A stretch of DNA of 64,000 bases, from NCBI GenBank assembly GCA_963556195.1, contig OY744523.1:78319445-78383444 (forward strand), in the 5' to 3' direction. The first letter of the stretch is position 1; each line of letters starts with the position of its first letter. A model generated the notes under the pieces. That model saw nothing but the letters and a program-made list of their open reading frames with translations, was not told where the DNA came from and ran no database searches. Of the stretch, positions 21,687 to 39,300 are shown one piece after another. Source of the stretch: Sepiola atlantica. Its lineage: Eukaryota > Mollusca > Cephalopoda > Sepiida > Sepiolidae. Made by a program: the position numbers and the translations under genes.

Positions 21687-24366
21687 TGCTATTGTAATTA
21701 GTATTGTTATTATTATTATTACTATTACCATTACTATTACTACTACTTACAAATAATCCTTGTTGTATTATTAATTTTTAGTTTTTAGTTTAAGTAAGAC
21801 TTAACCTGCCAATTTTATTTTTTCACTGAGATTCTACTACATTACCACAATTAATATTTATTCAGAGATTTATTAATTTATATGCTATGATTTCAAGTTA
21901 TCTATGTTAAATTTTCCACATTGTTTATAAACTTATCTAGAGTTAACTGTTTGAAGTGTCTACAGTTTAAATAAATCTCATCTCGTTGATTAAGTAAACA
22001 ACTTTTATCAGGGAACATAACAATGGCCAACTTTTCACTAAGACAAAGAAAACAAGTGGGGTTGTGCAGTGTAGGTGTCGAAGATTTTTAAAAAAATGCT
22101 CCATTCTATTGCAGCAACTATATTATTATATTTAGAGATTTTATGTACTTGAACAGTGATGTGTCTATTTTATTATTATCTGTGTATTTAAATGAAAATG
22201 TGTGGTTACTGTATCCGGCTTTAAAGTCAGGACTTGTATCCCCTATGTAAACTATTTTTAAATTAGGATTGTTTTCTGGGAACATAGTTCCTAAATAAAC
22301 TATATTTTTGGTTAAACACTTTCCTTACAACGGGCATTTGTTCTTATCTCTACAACAACATTCATTATTGTTATTATTATTTTGTAAGTTAATTCTATTG
22401 TTTTCATCACTTTTTAATATCTGTCTATAATTATTCTTTGATTTCGATTTCTCCTTCAATGTTGGTGTTAATATAACAACTATTTCTTAAGGTGTTGTTA
22501 TATTATGACTATTACTATTAAAAATGTCCTAATTATAAGAATTATTACTAATCCTATTACTAATCAATATTGGGATATGCTTAATTACGTTATGTGGATG
22601 ATTTGAGTTAGGGTTAACATATACTGGGTCGTAATTATCTTTCATATAAGGTTTATAATTTCTCTGGTTAAAGTTAAATTTTATATCTAGAAAATTTGTG
22701 ATCTTGAGTTCTGCTGTAATTTATACTTTAAGCACTAAATCCCTCATGTGTATACATTTTTTAATTCTTTCAACCTTGGTGCCATTAGTATTTCTAACAA
22801 TAGCTAAACCATGATCCCTATACAGACCTATATCATTAATGCTAATCATACCTGTTTAGAATGTATTACAAGTTAGTTAAAAAAAAACATAAAGTGCTCG
22901 ATCATAAGTTGTACAGGAGCTAATATAAATTATTTTATTTTAAACTATACATTACAGTGTCTGTTGGGTGTATCTGGGTTTCATCGATCTGGTCATGCCG
23001 GATCTGAGGTAGAAACAGGAACAGATCGACTTTTCAGTAGCAGGAAGATAATTTTACACAAGAAATGTTCTTATTTAACAAATACTTGATTTGTTATATT
23101 AAAATTCATAAATTTTATTCACGATTAAATTTGAAAGTAAAAAACTATACTTAAAAAAATAAATAATAAAAAGATTTGACTCTTCAATAATTCAGGATTT
23201 GTCTTTCAGAGATTTTAACACGACCGTCATCTGAACAGTCGTAATCCTTTTTTTAATCTCCATGAATGGTTCATGAAGGTGCCGATTGCAATTAGTGCCT
23301 TGGGAATAGTCTGAACGAAATTTACAAAGGTTCATGAAATATGTCACTTTGTGAATTTCTTCCCAAGGCACCATTTTGATTTCACTCCTCTCATCAAATT
23401 CAGAAATCATGTCTCAATAATCATACTATTTAGTTGATTGTTATTCTTTTTTATTATTTTTATGACGCCATTCCTTTTTTAGATCAATTTGGGTAGTGAA
23501 TTTCATATCAAAACAAATGTGATCTCATCTGCCTTTTTAGTTTATAACGTTTTTCTATATTTCTTAAAAATCATTTCGTATTGATTTCTCTTATTTTCAG
23601 AAATAAATTTTATAACATTGAAGTTTAAATATTTTTTACAACCTACTATGTGCAAAATCGTGCAAAATCTAGTATATTTTCGGGTTTTATGGATTTTGTT
23701 TTGATTTCTCTTACATGAAAATGTAATGAATAAGATTTAAATCCTATATTTAAAAATAAATAGTATAGACATAAATAAATTATTGCCTTTTGGCTTGGAG
23801 CAAAGTGTAGCATCTGTTCTGATATAACATTTCATCTATTCTATTCTCGGCCAGGGAAAGAGAAATTCTACTATAGATTAAGGCAATTTAAAACATTTGT
23901 CCTAATCCAGAGTGCTCCTTATGGGAGCTGGATTTGTCCTACATAAAAAGCGATCTTGTGTCAAACTCTGCCTTCGTGGGGAGGCAAGTAAATCGAGCAC
24001 AAACAAATAAAACACACCTCGAAATATACATTTTGATAAAGACTAAAGCATTTCTGTGCTCAAGGAAAAAGTTAAAAATTCAAAAGCTGATTGGACAAAG
24101 ACAGTCACTCGTAGTGCTCCATGCTCTGCACGTGTAACCCCCAAATGGATTACAGTTTGAAATTACGCATTCTTTCCCGCTCAAAAACAGAGCGATTTCC
24201 TAGATCAATATCAACAGAGCAGGGGTGAAATCAAAAAAGTATTCAATCAGATGACAGAGTGAGACACACCTTGACAGAAACATCCCTTTCGCCTTCTGAC
24301 TAGTAGCTGTGGGAAAAGGCATTCAATCATAGCAACAGACCAGATCAAAATAACAGTACGACAGTT
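20921..24366. other. AT-rich sequence with a (TTA)n tract, no gene seen
   Basis: A trinucleotide tract occupies about 21603-21685, with decayed att/act repeats to about 21750. Short open frames at 23192-23410 (-, 72 codons) and 23934-24137 (+, 67 codons) have no recognised domain. No RNA gene or element end was found. Confidence 0.55.
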
Positions 24367-27300
24367 ACTCATACTGGCTGGCACACAGAACTTCACACAT
24401 TCACACATACTGACTTGTACACAGAACTTCACGCATTCACACATACTGATTGGACACAGAACTTCACACATTCTCACATACTGACTTGCACACAGAACTT
24501 CACACATTCACACATACTGACTTGTACACAGAACTTCACACATTCACACATACTGACTTGCACAAAGAACTTCACACATTCACACATACTGACTTGTACA
24601 CAGAACTTCACACATTCACACATACTGACTTGCACACAGAACTTCAAACATTCACGCATACTGACTTGTACACAGAACTTCACACATTCACACATACTGA
24701 CTTGTACACAGAACTTCACACATTCACACATACTGACTTGTACACAGAAATTCACACATTTACACATACTTACTTGTACACAGAACTTCACACATTTACA
24801 CATACTGACTTGTACACAGAACTTAACACATTCACACATACTGACTTGTACACAGAACTTCACACATTTACACATACTGATTTGTACACAGAACTTCACA
24901 CATTCACACATACTGACTTGTACAAAGAACTTCACACATTCACACATACTGACTTGCACACAGAACTTCACACATTCACACATACTGGCTTGTACACAGA
25001 ACTTCACACATTCACACATACTGACTTGTACAGAGCACTTCACACATTTACACATACTGACTTGTACACAGAACTTCACACATTCACACATACTGACTTG
25101 TACACAGAACTTCACACATTTACACATACTGACTTGTACACAGAACTTCACACATTCACACATACTGACTTGCACACAGAACTTCACACATTCACACATA
25201 CTGGCTTGTACACAGAACTTCACACATTCACACATACTGACTTGCAATCAGAACTTCACACATTCACACATACTGACTTGCACACAGAACTTCACACATT
25301 TACACATACTGACTTGTACACAGAACTTAACACATTTACACATACTGACTGGCATACAGAACTTCACACATTCACACATACTGACTTGTACACAGAACTT
25401 CACACATTCACACATACTGACTTGCACACAGAACTTCACACATTCACACATACTGACTTGTACACAGAACTTCACACATTCACACATACTGACTTGTACA
25501 CAGAACTTCACACATTCACACATACTGACTTGTACACAGAACTTCACACATTTACACATACTGACTTGTACACAGAACTTCACACATTCTTACATACTGA
25601 CTTGCACACAGAACTTCACACATTCACACATACTGACTTGTACACAGAACTTCACACATTCACACATACTGACTTGCACACCGAACTTCACACATTCACA
25701 CATACTGACTTGTACACAGAACTTCACACATTCACACATACTGACTTGTACACAGAAATTCACACATTTACACATACTTACTTGTACACAGAACTTCACA
25801 CATTTACACATACTGACTTGTACACAGAACTTCACACATTCACACATACTGACTTGTACACAGAACTTCACACATTTACACATACTGATTTGTACACAGA
25901 ACTTCACACATTCACACATACTGACTTGTACAAAGAACTTCACACATTCACACATACTGACTTGCACACAGAACTTCACACATTCACACATACTGGCTTG
26001 TACACAGAACTTCACACATTCACACATACTGACTTGTACAGAGAACAACACACATTTACACATACTGACTTGTACACAGAACTTCACACATTCACACATA
26101 CTGACTTGTACACAGAACTTCACACATTTACACATACTGACTTGTACACAGAACTTCACACATTCACACATACTGACTTGCACACAGAACTTCACACATT
26201 CACACATACTGGCTTGTACACAGAACTTCACACATTCCCACATACTGACTTGTACACAGAACTTCACACATTCACACATACTGACTTGCACACCGAACTT
26301 CACACATTCACACATACTGACTTGCAATCAGAACTTCACACATTCACACATACTGACTTGCATGCAGAACTTCACACATTTACACATACTGACTTGTACA
26401 CAGAACTTAACACATTTACACATACTGACTTGCATACAGAACTTCACACATTCACACATACTGACTTGCACACAGAACTTCACACATTCACACATACTGA
26501 CTTGTACACAGAACTTCACACATTCACACATACTGACTTGTACACAGAACTTCACACATTCACACATACTGACTTGTACACAGAACTTCACACATTTACA
26601 CATACTGACTTGTACACAGAACTTCACACATTCCTACATACTGACTTGCACACAGAACTTCACACATTCACACATACTGACTTGTACACAGAACTTCACA
26701 CATTCACACATACTGACTTGCACACCGAACTTCACACATTCACACATACTGACTTGTACACAGAACTTCACACATTCACACATACTGACTTGTACACAGA
26801 ACTTCACACATTTACACATACTGACTTGTACACAAAACTTAACACATTCACACATACTGGGTTGTACACATAACTTCACACATTCACACATACTGACTTG
26901 TACACAGAACTTCACACATTTACACATACTGATTTGTACACAGAACTTCACACATTCACACATACTGACTTGTACAAAGAACTTCACACATTCACACATA
27001 CTGACTTGCACACAGAACTTCACACATTCACACATACTGGCTTGTACACAGAACTTCACACATTCACACATACTGACTTGTACAGAGCACTTCACACATT
27101 TACACATACTGACTTGTACACAGAACTTCACACATTCACACATACTGACTTGTACACAGAACTTCACACATTTACACATACTGACTTGTACACAGAACTT
27201 CACACATTCACACATACTGACTTGCACACAGAACTTCACACATTCACACATACTGGCTTGTACACAGAACTTCACACATTCACACATACTGACTTGCAAT

Positions 27301-30300
27301 CAGAACTTCACACATTCACACATACTGACTTGCACACAGAACTTCACACATTTACACATACTGACTTGTACACAGAACTTAACACATTTACACATACTGA
27401 CTGGCATACAGAACTTCACACATTCACACATACTGACTTGTACACAGAACTTCACACATTCACACATACTGACTTGCACACAGAACTTCACACATTCACA
27501 CATACTGACTTGTACACAGAACTTCACACATTCACACATACTGACTTGTACACAGAACTTCACACATTCACACATACTGACTTGTACACAGAACTTCACA
27601 CATTTACACATACTGACTTGTACACAGAACTTCACACATTCTTACATACTGACTTGCACACAGAACTTCACACATTCACACATACTGACTTGTACACAGA
27701 ACTTCACACATTCACACATACTGACTTGCACACCGAACTTCACACATTCACACATACTGACTTGTACACAGAACTTCACACATTCACACATACTGACTTG
27801 TACACAGAAATTCACACATTTACACATACTTACTTGTACACAGAACTTCACACATTTACACATACTGACTTGTACACAGAACTTCACACATTCACACATA
27901 CTGACTTGTACACAGAACTTCACACATTTACACATACTGATTTGTACACAGAACTTCACACATTCACACATACTGACTTGTACAAAGAACTTCACACATT
28001 CACACATACTGACTTGCACACAGAACTTCACACATTCACACATACTGGCTTGTACACAGAACTTCACACATTCACACATACTGACTTGTACAGAGAACAA
28101 CACACATTTACACATACTGACTTGTACACAGAACTTCACACATTCACACATACTGACTTGTACACAGAACTTCACACATTTACACATACTGACTTGTACA
28201 CAGAACTTCACACATTCACACATACTGACTTGCACACAGAACTTCACACATTCACACATACTGGCTTGTACACAGAACTTCACACATTCCCACATACTGA
28301 CTTGTACACAGAACTTCACACATTCACACATACTGACTTGCACACCGAACTTCACACATTCACACATACTGACTTGCAATCAGAACTTCACACATTCACA
28401 CATACTGACTTGCATGCAGAACTTCACACATTTACACATACTGACTTGTACACAGAACTTAACACATTTACACATACTGACTTGCATACAGAACTTCACA
28501 CATTCACACATACTGACTTGCACACAGAACTTCACACATTCACACATACTGACTTGTACACAGAACTTCACACATTCACACATACTGACTTGTACACAGA
28601 ACTTCACACATTCACACATACTGACTTGTACACAGAACTTCACACATTTACACATACTGACTTGTACACAGAACTTCACACATTCCTACATACTGACTTG
28701 CACACAGAACTTCACACATTCACACATACTGACTTGTACACAGAACTTCACACATTCACACATACTGACTTGCACACCGAACTTCACACATTCACACATA
28801 CTGACTTGTACACAGAACTTCACACATTCACACATACTGACTTGTACACAGAACTTCACACATTTACACATACTGACTTGTACACAAAACTTAACACATT
28901 CACACATACTGGGTTGTACACATAACTTCACACATTCACACATACTGACTTGTACACAGAACTTCACACATTTACACATACTGACTTGTACACAGAACTT
29001 CACACATTTACACATACTGACTTCTACACAGAACTTCACACATTCACACATACTGACCTGCACACAGAACTTCACACATTCACACATACTGACTTGTACA
29101 CAGAACTTAACACATTTACACATACTGACTTGTACACAGAACTTTACACATTTACACATACTGACTTGTACACAGAACTTTACACATTCACACATACTGA
29201 CTTGCACACAGAACTTCAAACATTCACGCATACTGACTTGTACACAGAACTTCACACATTCACACATACTGACTTTTACACAGAACTTCACACATTCACA
29301 CATACTGACTTGTACACAGAAATTCACACATTTACACATACTTACTTGTACACAGAACTTCACACATTTACACATACTGACTTGCACACAGAACTTCACA
29401 CATTCACACATACTGACTTGTACACAGAACTTCACACATTCACACATACTGACTTGTACACAGAACTTCACACATTCACACATACTGACTTGTACACAGA
29501 ACTTCACACATTTACACATACTGACTTGTACACAGAACTTCACACATTCCTACATACTGACTTGCACACAGAACTTCACACATTCACACATACTGACTTG
29601 TACACAGAACTTCACACATTCACACATACTGACTTGCACACCGAACTTCACACATTCACACATACTGACTTGTATACAGAACTTCACACATTCACACATA
29701 CTGACTTGTACACAGAAATTCACACATTTACACATACTTACTTGTACACAGAACTTCACACATTTACACATACTGACTTGTACACAGAACTTCACACATT
29801 CACACATACTGACTTGTACACAGAACTTCACACATTTACACATACTGATTTGTACACAGAACTTCACACATTCACACATACTGACTTGTACAAAGAACTT
29901 CACACATTCACACATACTGACTTGCACACAGAACTTCACACACTCACACATACTGGCTTGTACACAGAACTTCACACATTCACACATACTGACTTGTACA
30001 GAGAACTTCACACATTTACACATACTGACTTGTACACAGAACTTCACACATTCACACATACTGACTTGTACACAGAACTTCACACATTTACACATACTGA
30101 CTTGTACACAGAACTTCACACATTCACACATACTGACTTGCACACAGAACTTCACACATTCACACATACTGGCTTGTACACAGAACTTCACACATTCACA
30201 AATACTGACTTGCAATCAGAACTTCACACATTCACACATACTGACTTGCACACATAACTTCACACATTTACACATACTGACTTGTACACAGAACTTAACA

Positions 30301-33300
30301 CATTTACACATACTGACTTGCATACAGAACTTCACACATTCACACATACTGACTTGTACACAGAACTTCACACATTCACACATACTGACTTGCACACAGA
30401 ACTTCACACATTCACACATACTGACTTGTACACAGAACTTCACACATTCACACATACTGACTTGTAACCAGAACTTCACACATTCACACATACTGACTTG
30501 TACACAGAACTTCACACATTTACACATACTGACTTGTACACAGAACTTCACACATTCCTACATACTGACTTGCACACAGAACTTCACACATTCACACATA
30601 CTGACTTGTACACAGAACTTCTCACATTCACACATACTGACTTGCACACCGAACTTCACACATTCACACATACTGACTTGTACACAGAACTTCACACATT
30701 CACACATACTGACTTGTACACAGAAATTCACACATTTACACATACTTACTTGTACACAGAACTTCACACATTTACACATACTGACTTGTACACAGAACTT
30801 CACACATTCACACATACTGACTTGTACACAGAACTTCACACATTTACACATACTGATTTGTACACAGAACTTCACACATTCACACATACTGACTTGTACA
30901 AAGAACTTCACACATTCACACATACTGACTTGCACACAGAACTTCACACATTCACACATACTGGCTTGTACACAGAACTTCACACATTCACACATACTGA
31001 CTTGTACAGAGAACAACACACATTTACACATACTGACTTGTACACAGAACTTCACACATTCACACATACTGACTTGTACACAGAACTTCACACATTTACA
31101 CATACTGACTTGTACACAGAACTTCACACATTCACACATACTGACTTGCACACAGAACTTCACACATTCACACATACTGGCTTGTACACAGAACTTCACA
31201 CATTCACACAAACTGACTTGCAATCAGAACTTCACACATTCACACATACTGACTTGCATGCAGAACTTCACACATTTACACATACTGACTTGTACACAGA
31301 ACTTAACACATTTACACATACTGACTTGCATACAGAACTTCACACATTCACACATACTGACTTGTACACAGAACTTCACACATTCACACATACTGACTTG
31401 CACACAGAACTTCACACATTCACACATACTGACTTGTACACAGAACTTAACACATTCACACATACTGACTTGTACACAGAACTTCACACATTCACACATA
31501 CTGACTTGTACACAGAACTTCACACATTTACACATACTGACTTGTACACAGAACTTCACACATTCCTACATACTGACTTGCACACAGAACTTCACACATT
31601 CCCACATACTGACTTGTACACAGAACTTCACACATTCACACATACTGACTTGCACACCGAACTTCACACATTCACACATACTGACTTGTACACAGAACTT
31701 CACACATTCACACATACTGACTTGTATACAGAACTTCACACATTTACACATACTGACTTGTACACAAAACTTAACACATTCACACATACTGGGTTGTACA
31801 CATAACTTCACACATTCACACATACTGACTTGTACACAGAACTTCACACATTTACACATACTGACTTGTACACAGAACTTCACACATTTACACATACTGA
31901 CTTGTACACAGTACTTCACACATTCACACACACTGACCTGCACACAGAACTTCACACATTCACACATACTGACTTGTACACAGAACTTAACACATTTACA
32001 CATACTGACTTGTACACAGAACTTTACACATTTACACATACTGACTTGTACACAGAACTTTACACATTCACACATACTGACTTGCACACAGAACTTCAAA
32101 CATTCACGCATACTGACTTGTACACAGAACTTCACACATTCACACATACTGACTTTTACACAGAACTTCACACATTCACACATACTGACTTGTACACAGA
32201 AATTCACACATTTACACATACTTACTTGTACACAGAACTTCACACATTTACACATACTGACTTGCACACAGAACTTCACACATTCACACATACTGACTTG
32301 TACACAGAACTTCACACATTCACACATACTGACTTGTACACAGAACTTCACACATTCACACATACTGACTTGTACACAGAACTTCACACATTTACACATA
32401 CTGACTTGTACACAGAACTTCACACATTCCTACATACTGACTTGCACACAGAACTTCACACATTCACACATACTGACTTGTACACAGAACTTCACACATT
32501 CACACATACTGACTTGCACACCGAACTTCACACATTCACACATACTGACTTGTACACAGAACTTAACACATTCACACATACTGACTTGTACACAGAAATT
32601 CACACATTTACACATACTTACTTGTACACAGAACTTCACACATTTACACATACTGACTTGTACACAGAACTTCACACATTCACACATACTGACTTGTACA
32701 CAGAACTTCACACATTTACACATACTGATTTGTACACAGAACTTCACACATTCACACATACTGACTTGTACAAAGAACTTCACACATTCACACATACTGA
32801 CTTGCACACAGAACTTCACACATTCACACATACTGGCTTGTACACAGAACTTCACACATTCACACATACTGACTTGTACAGAGAACAACACACATTTACA
32901 CATACTGACTTGTACACAGAACTTCACACATTCACACATACTGACTTGTACACAGAACTTCACACATTTACACATACTGACTTGTACACAGAACTTCACA
33001 CATTCACACATACTGACTTGCACACAGAACTTCACACATTCACACATACTGGCTTGTACACAGAACTTCACACATTCACACATACTGACTTGCAATCAGA
33101 ACTTCACACATTCACACATACTGACTTGCATGCAGAACTTCACACATTTACACATACTGACTTGTACACAGAACTTAACACATTTACACATACTGACTTG
33201 CATACAGAACTTCACACATTCACACATACTGACTTGTACACAGAACTTCACACATTCACACATACTGACTTGCACACAGAACTTCACACATTCACACATA

Positions 33301-36300
33301 CTGACTTGTACACAGAACTTCACACATTCACACATACTGACTTGTACACAGAACTTCACACATTCACACATACTGACTTGTACACAGAACTTCACACATT
33401 TACACATACTGACTTGTACACAGAACTTCACACATTCCTACATACTGACTTGCACACATAACTTCACACATTCACACATACTGACTTGTACACAGAACTT
33501 CACACATTTACACATACTGACTTGTACACAGAACTTCACACATTTACACATACTGACTTGTACACAGAACTTCACACATTCACACATACTGACCTGCACA
33601 CAGAACTTCACACATTCACACATACTGACTTGTACACAGAACTTAACACATTTACACATACTGACTTGTACACAGAACTTTACACATTTACACATAATGA
33701 CTTGTACACAGAACTTTACACATTCACACATACTGACTTGCACACAGAACTTCAAACATTCACGCATACTGACTTGTACACAGAACTTCACACATTCACA
33801 CATACTGACTTTTACACAGAACTTCACACATTCACACATACTGACTTGTACACAGAAATTCACACATTTACACATACTTACTTGTACACAGAACTTCACA
33901 CATTTACACATACTGACTTGTACACAGAACTTCACACATTCACACATACTGACTTGTACACAGAACTTCACACATTTACACATACTGATTTGTACACAGA
34001 ACTTCACACATTCCTACATACTGACTTGCACACAGAACTTCACACATTCACACATACTGACTTGTACACAGAACTTCACACATTCACACATACTGACTTG
34101 CACACCGAACTTCACACATTCACACATACTGACTTGTACACAGAACTTCACACATTTACACATACTGACTTGTACACAGAACTTCAAACATTCACACATA
34201 CTGACCTGCACACAGAACTTCACACATTCACACATACTGACTTGTACACAGAACTTCACACATTCACACATACTGACTTGTACACAGAACTTCACACATT
34301 TACACATACTGACTTGTACACAGAACTTCACACATTCCCACATACTGACTTGCACACAGAACTTCACACATTCACACATACTGACTTGTACACAGAACTT
34401 CACACATTCACACATACTGACTTGTACACAGAACTTCACACATTCACACATACTGACTTGTACACAGAACTTCACACATTCACACATACTGACTTGTACA
34501 CAGAACTTCACACATTCACACATACTGACTTGTACACAGAACTTCACACATTCACACATACTGACTTGCACACAGAACTTCACACATTCACACATACTGA
34601 CTTGTACACAGAACTTTACACATTCACACATACTGACTTGTACACAGAACTTCACACATTCACACATACTGACTTGTACACAGAACTTCACACATTTACA
34701 CATACTGACTTGTACACAGAACTTCACACATTCCCACATACTGACTTGCACACAGAACTTCACACATTCACACACTGACTTATACACAGAACTTCACACA
34801 TTCACACATGCTGACTTGCACACCGAACTTCACACATTCACACATACTGACTTGTACACAAAACTTCACACATTCACACATACTGACTTGTACACAGAAC
34901 TTCACACATTTACACATACTGACTTGTACACAAAACTTAACACATTAACACATACTGGCTTGTACACAGAACTTCACACATTCACACATACTGACTTGTA
35001 CACAGAACTTCACACATTTACACATACTGACTTGTACACAGAACTTCACACATTTACACATACTGACTTGTACACAGAACTTCACACATTCACACATACT
35101 GACCTGCACACAGAACTTCACACATTCCCACATACTGACTTGCACACAGAACTTCACACATTTACACATACTGACTTGTACACAGAACTTAACACATTTA
35201 CACATACTGACTTGCATACAGAACTTCACACATTCACACATACTGACTTGTACACAGAACTTCACACATTTACACATACTGACTTGTACACAGAACTTAA
35301 CACATTTACACATACTTACTTGCACACAGAACTTCACACATTCACACATACTGACTTGTACACAGAACTTCACACATTCACACATACTGACTTGTACACA
35401 GAACTTCACACATTCACACATACTGACTTGTACACAGAACTTCACACATTTACACATACTGACTTGTACACAGAACTTCACACATTTACACATACTGACT
35501 TGCACACAGAACTTCACACATTCACACATACTGACTTGTACACAGAACTTCACACATTCACACAAACTGACTTGTACACAGAACTTCACACATTTACACA
35601 TACTGACTTGTACACAGAACTTCACACATTCACACATACTGACTTGTACACAGAACTTCACACATTTACACATACTGACTTGTACACAAAACTTCACACA
35701 TTTACACATACTGACTTGTACACAGAACTTCACACATTCACACAAACTGACTTGCACACCGAACTTCAAACATTCACACATACTGACTTGTACACAGAAC
35801 TTCACACATTCACACATACTGACTTGTACACAGAACTTCACACATTTACACATACTGACTTGTACACAGATCTTCACACATTCACACATACTGGCTTGTA
35901 CACAGAACATCACACATTCACACATACTGACTTGTACACAGAACTTCACACATTTACACATACTGACTTGTACACAGAACTTCACACATTCACACATACT
36001 GACTTGCACACAGAACTTCACACATTCACACATACTGACTTGTACACAGAACTTCACACATTCACACATACTGACTTGTACACAGAACTTCACACATTTA
36101 CACATACTGACTTGTACACAGAACTTAACACATTTACACATACTGACTTGCACACAGAACTTGACACATTCACACATACTGACTTGCACACAGAACTTAA
36201 CACATTCACACATACTGACTTGTACACAGAACTTCTCACATTTTCACATACTGACTTGTACACAGAACTTCACACATTCACACATACTGACTTGCACACA

Positions 36301-39300
36301 GAACTTCACACATTCACACGTACTGACTTGTACACAGAACTTCACACATTTACACATACTGACTTGTACACAGAACTTAACACATTTACACATACTGACT
36401 TGCATACAGAACTTCACACGTTCACACATACTGACTTGTACACAGAACTTCATACATTCACACATACTGACTTGTACACAGAACTTCACACATTCACACA
36501 TACTGATTGAACACAGAACTTCACACATTTACACATACTGACTTGTACACAGAACTTCACACATTCACACATACTGACTTGTACACAGAACTTCACACAT
36601 TCACACATACTGACTTGTACACAGAACTTCACACATTCACACATACTGACTTGTACACAGAACTTCACACATTCACACATACTGACTTGTACACAGAACT
36701 TCACACATTTACACATACTGACTTGTACACAGAACTTAACACATTTACAGATACGTACTTGTACACAGAACTTCACACATTTACACATACTGACTTGTAC
36801 ACAGAACTTCACACATTCACACATACTGACATGCACACAGAACTTCACACATTCACACATACTGGCTTGTACACAGAACTTCACACATTCACACATACTG
36901 ACTTGTACAGAGAACCACACACATTTACACATACTGACTTGTACACAGAACTTCACACATTCACACATACTGACTTGTACACAGAACTTCACACATTTAC
37001 ACATACTGACTTGTACACAGAACTTCACACATTCACACATACTGACTTGCACACAGAACTTCACACATTCACACATACTGGCTTGTACACAGAACTTCAC
37101 ACATTCACACATACTGACTTGCAATCAGAACTTCACACATTCACACATACTGACTTGCATGCAGAACTTCACACATTTACACATACTGACTTGTACACAG
37201 AACTTAACACATTTACACATACTGACTTGCATACAGAACTTCACACATTCACACATACTGACTTGTACACAGAACTTCACACATTCACACATACTGACTT
37301 GCACACAGAACTTCACACATTCACACATACTGACTTGTACACAGAACTTCACACATTCACACATACTGACTTGTACACAGAACTTCACACATTCACACAT
37401 ACTGACTTGTACACAGAACTTCACACATTTACACATACTGACTTGTACACAGAACTTCACACATTCCTACATACTGACTTGCACACAGAACTTCACACAT
37501 TCACACATACTGACTTGTACACAGAACTTCACACATTTACACATACTGACTTGCACACCGAACTTCACACATTTACACATACTGACTTGTACACAAAACT
37601 TCACACATTCACACATACTGACTTGTACACAGAACTTCACACATTTACACATACTGACTTGTACACAAAACTTAACACATTCAGACATACTGGGTTGTAC
37701 ACATAACTTCACACATTCACACATACTGACTTGTACACAGAACTTCACACATTTACACATACTGACTTGTACACAGAACTTCACACATTTACACATACTG
37801 ACTTGTACACAGAACTTCACACATTCACACATACTGACCTGTACACAGAACTTCACACATTCACACATACTGACTTGTACACAGAACTTCACACATTCAC
37901 ACATACTGACTTGTACACAGAACTTTACACATTTACACATACTGACTTGTACACAGAACTTTACACATTCACACATACTGACTTGCACACAGAACTTCAA
38001 ACATTCACGCATACTGACTTGTACACAGAACTTCACACATTCACACATACTGACTTTTACACAGAACTTCACACATTCACACATACTGACTTGTACACAG
38101 AAATTCACACATTTACACATACTTACTTGTACACAGAACTTCACACATTTACACATACTGACTTGTACACAGAACTTCACACATTCACACATACTGACTT
38201 GTACACAGAACTTCACACATTTACACATACTGATTTGTACACAGAACTTCACACATTCACACATACTGACTTGTACACAGAACTTCACACATTCCTACAT
38301 ACTGACTTGCACACAGAACTTCACACATTCACACATACTGACTTGTACACAGAACTTCACACATTCACACATACTGACTTGCACACCGAACTTCACACAT
38401 TCACACATACTGACTTGTACACAGAACTTCACACATTCACACATACTGACTTGTACACAGAACTTCACACATTTACACATACTGACTTGTACACAAAACT
38501 TAACACATTCACACATACTGGGTTGTACACATAACTTCACACATTCACACATACTGACTTGTACACAGAACTTCACACATTTACACATACTGACTTGTAC
38601 ACAGAAATTCACACATTTACACATACTGACTTGTACACAGAACTTAAAACATTCACACATACTGACCTGCACACAGAACTTCACACATTCACACATACTG
38701 ACTTGTACACAGAACTTCACACATTCACACATACTGACTTGTACACAGAACTTCACACATTCACACATACTGACTTGTACACAGAACTTCACACATTTAC
38801 ACATACTGACTTGTACACAGAACTTCACACATTCACACATACTGACTTGTACACAGAACTTCACACATTTACACATACTGACTTGTACACAGAACTTAAC
38901 ACATTTACAGATACGTACTTGTACACAGAACTTCACACATTTACACATACTGACTTGTACACAGAACTTCACACATTCACACATACTGACATGTACACAG
39001 AACTTTACACATTCACACATACTGACTTGTACACAGAACTTCACACATTTACACATACTGACTTGTACACAGAACTTCACACATTCATACATACTTACTT
39101 GTACACAGAACTTCACACATTCCCACATACTGACTTGTACACTGAACTTCACACATTCCCACGTACTGATTTGTACACAGAACTTCACACATTCACACAT
39201 ACTGATATGTATACAGAACTTCACACATTCACACATACTGACTTGTACACATAACTTCACACATTCACACATACTGACTTGTACACTGAACTTCACACAT

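Noticed and set aside
23192..23410. 72-codon minus-strand frame as a small gene
   Set aside because: Protein-like in composition, but with no recognised motif, no clear splice sites and no supporting context.
24415..36510. Giant repeat protein gene
   Set aside because: Three of six frames are open because of the monomer length and sequence; no splice structure or constraint is visible.
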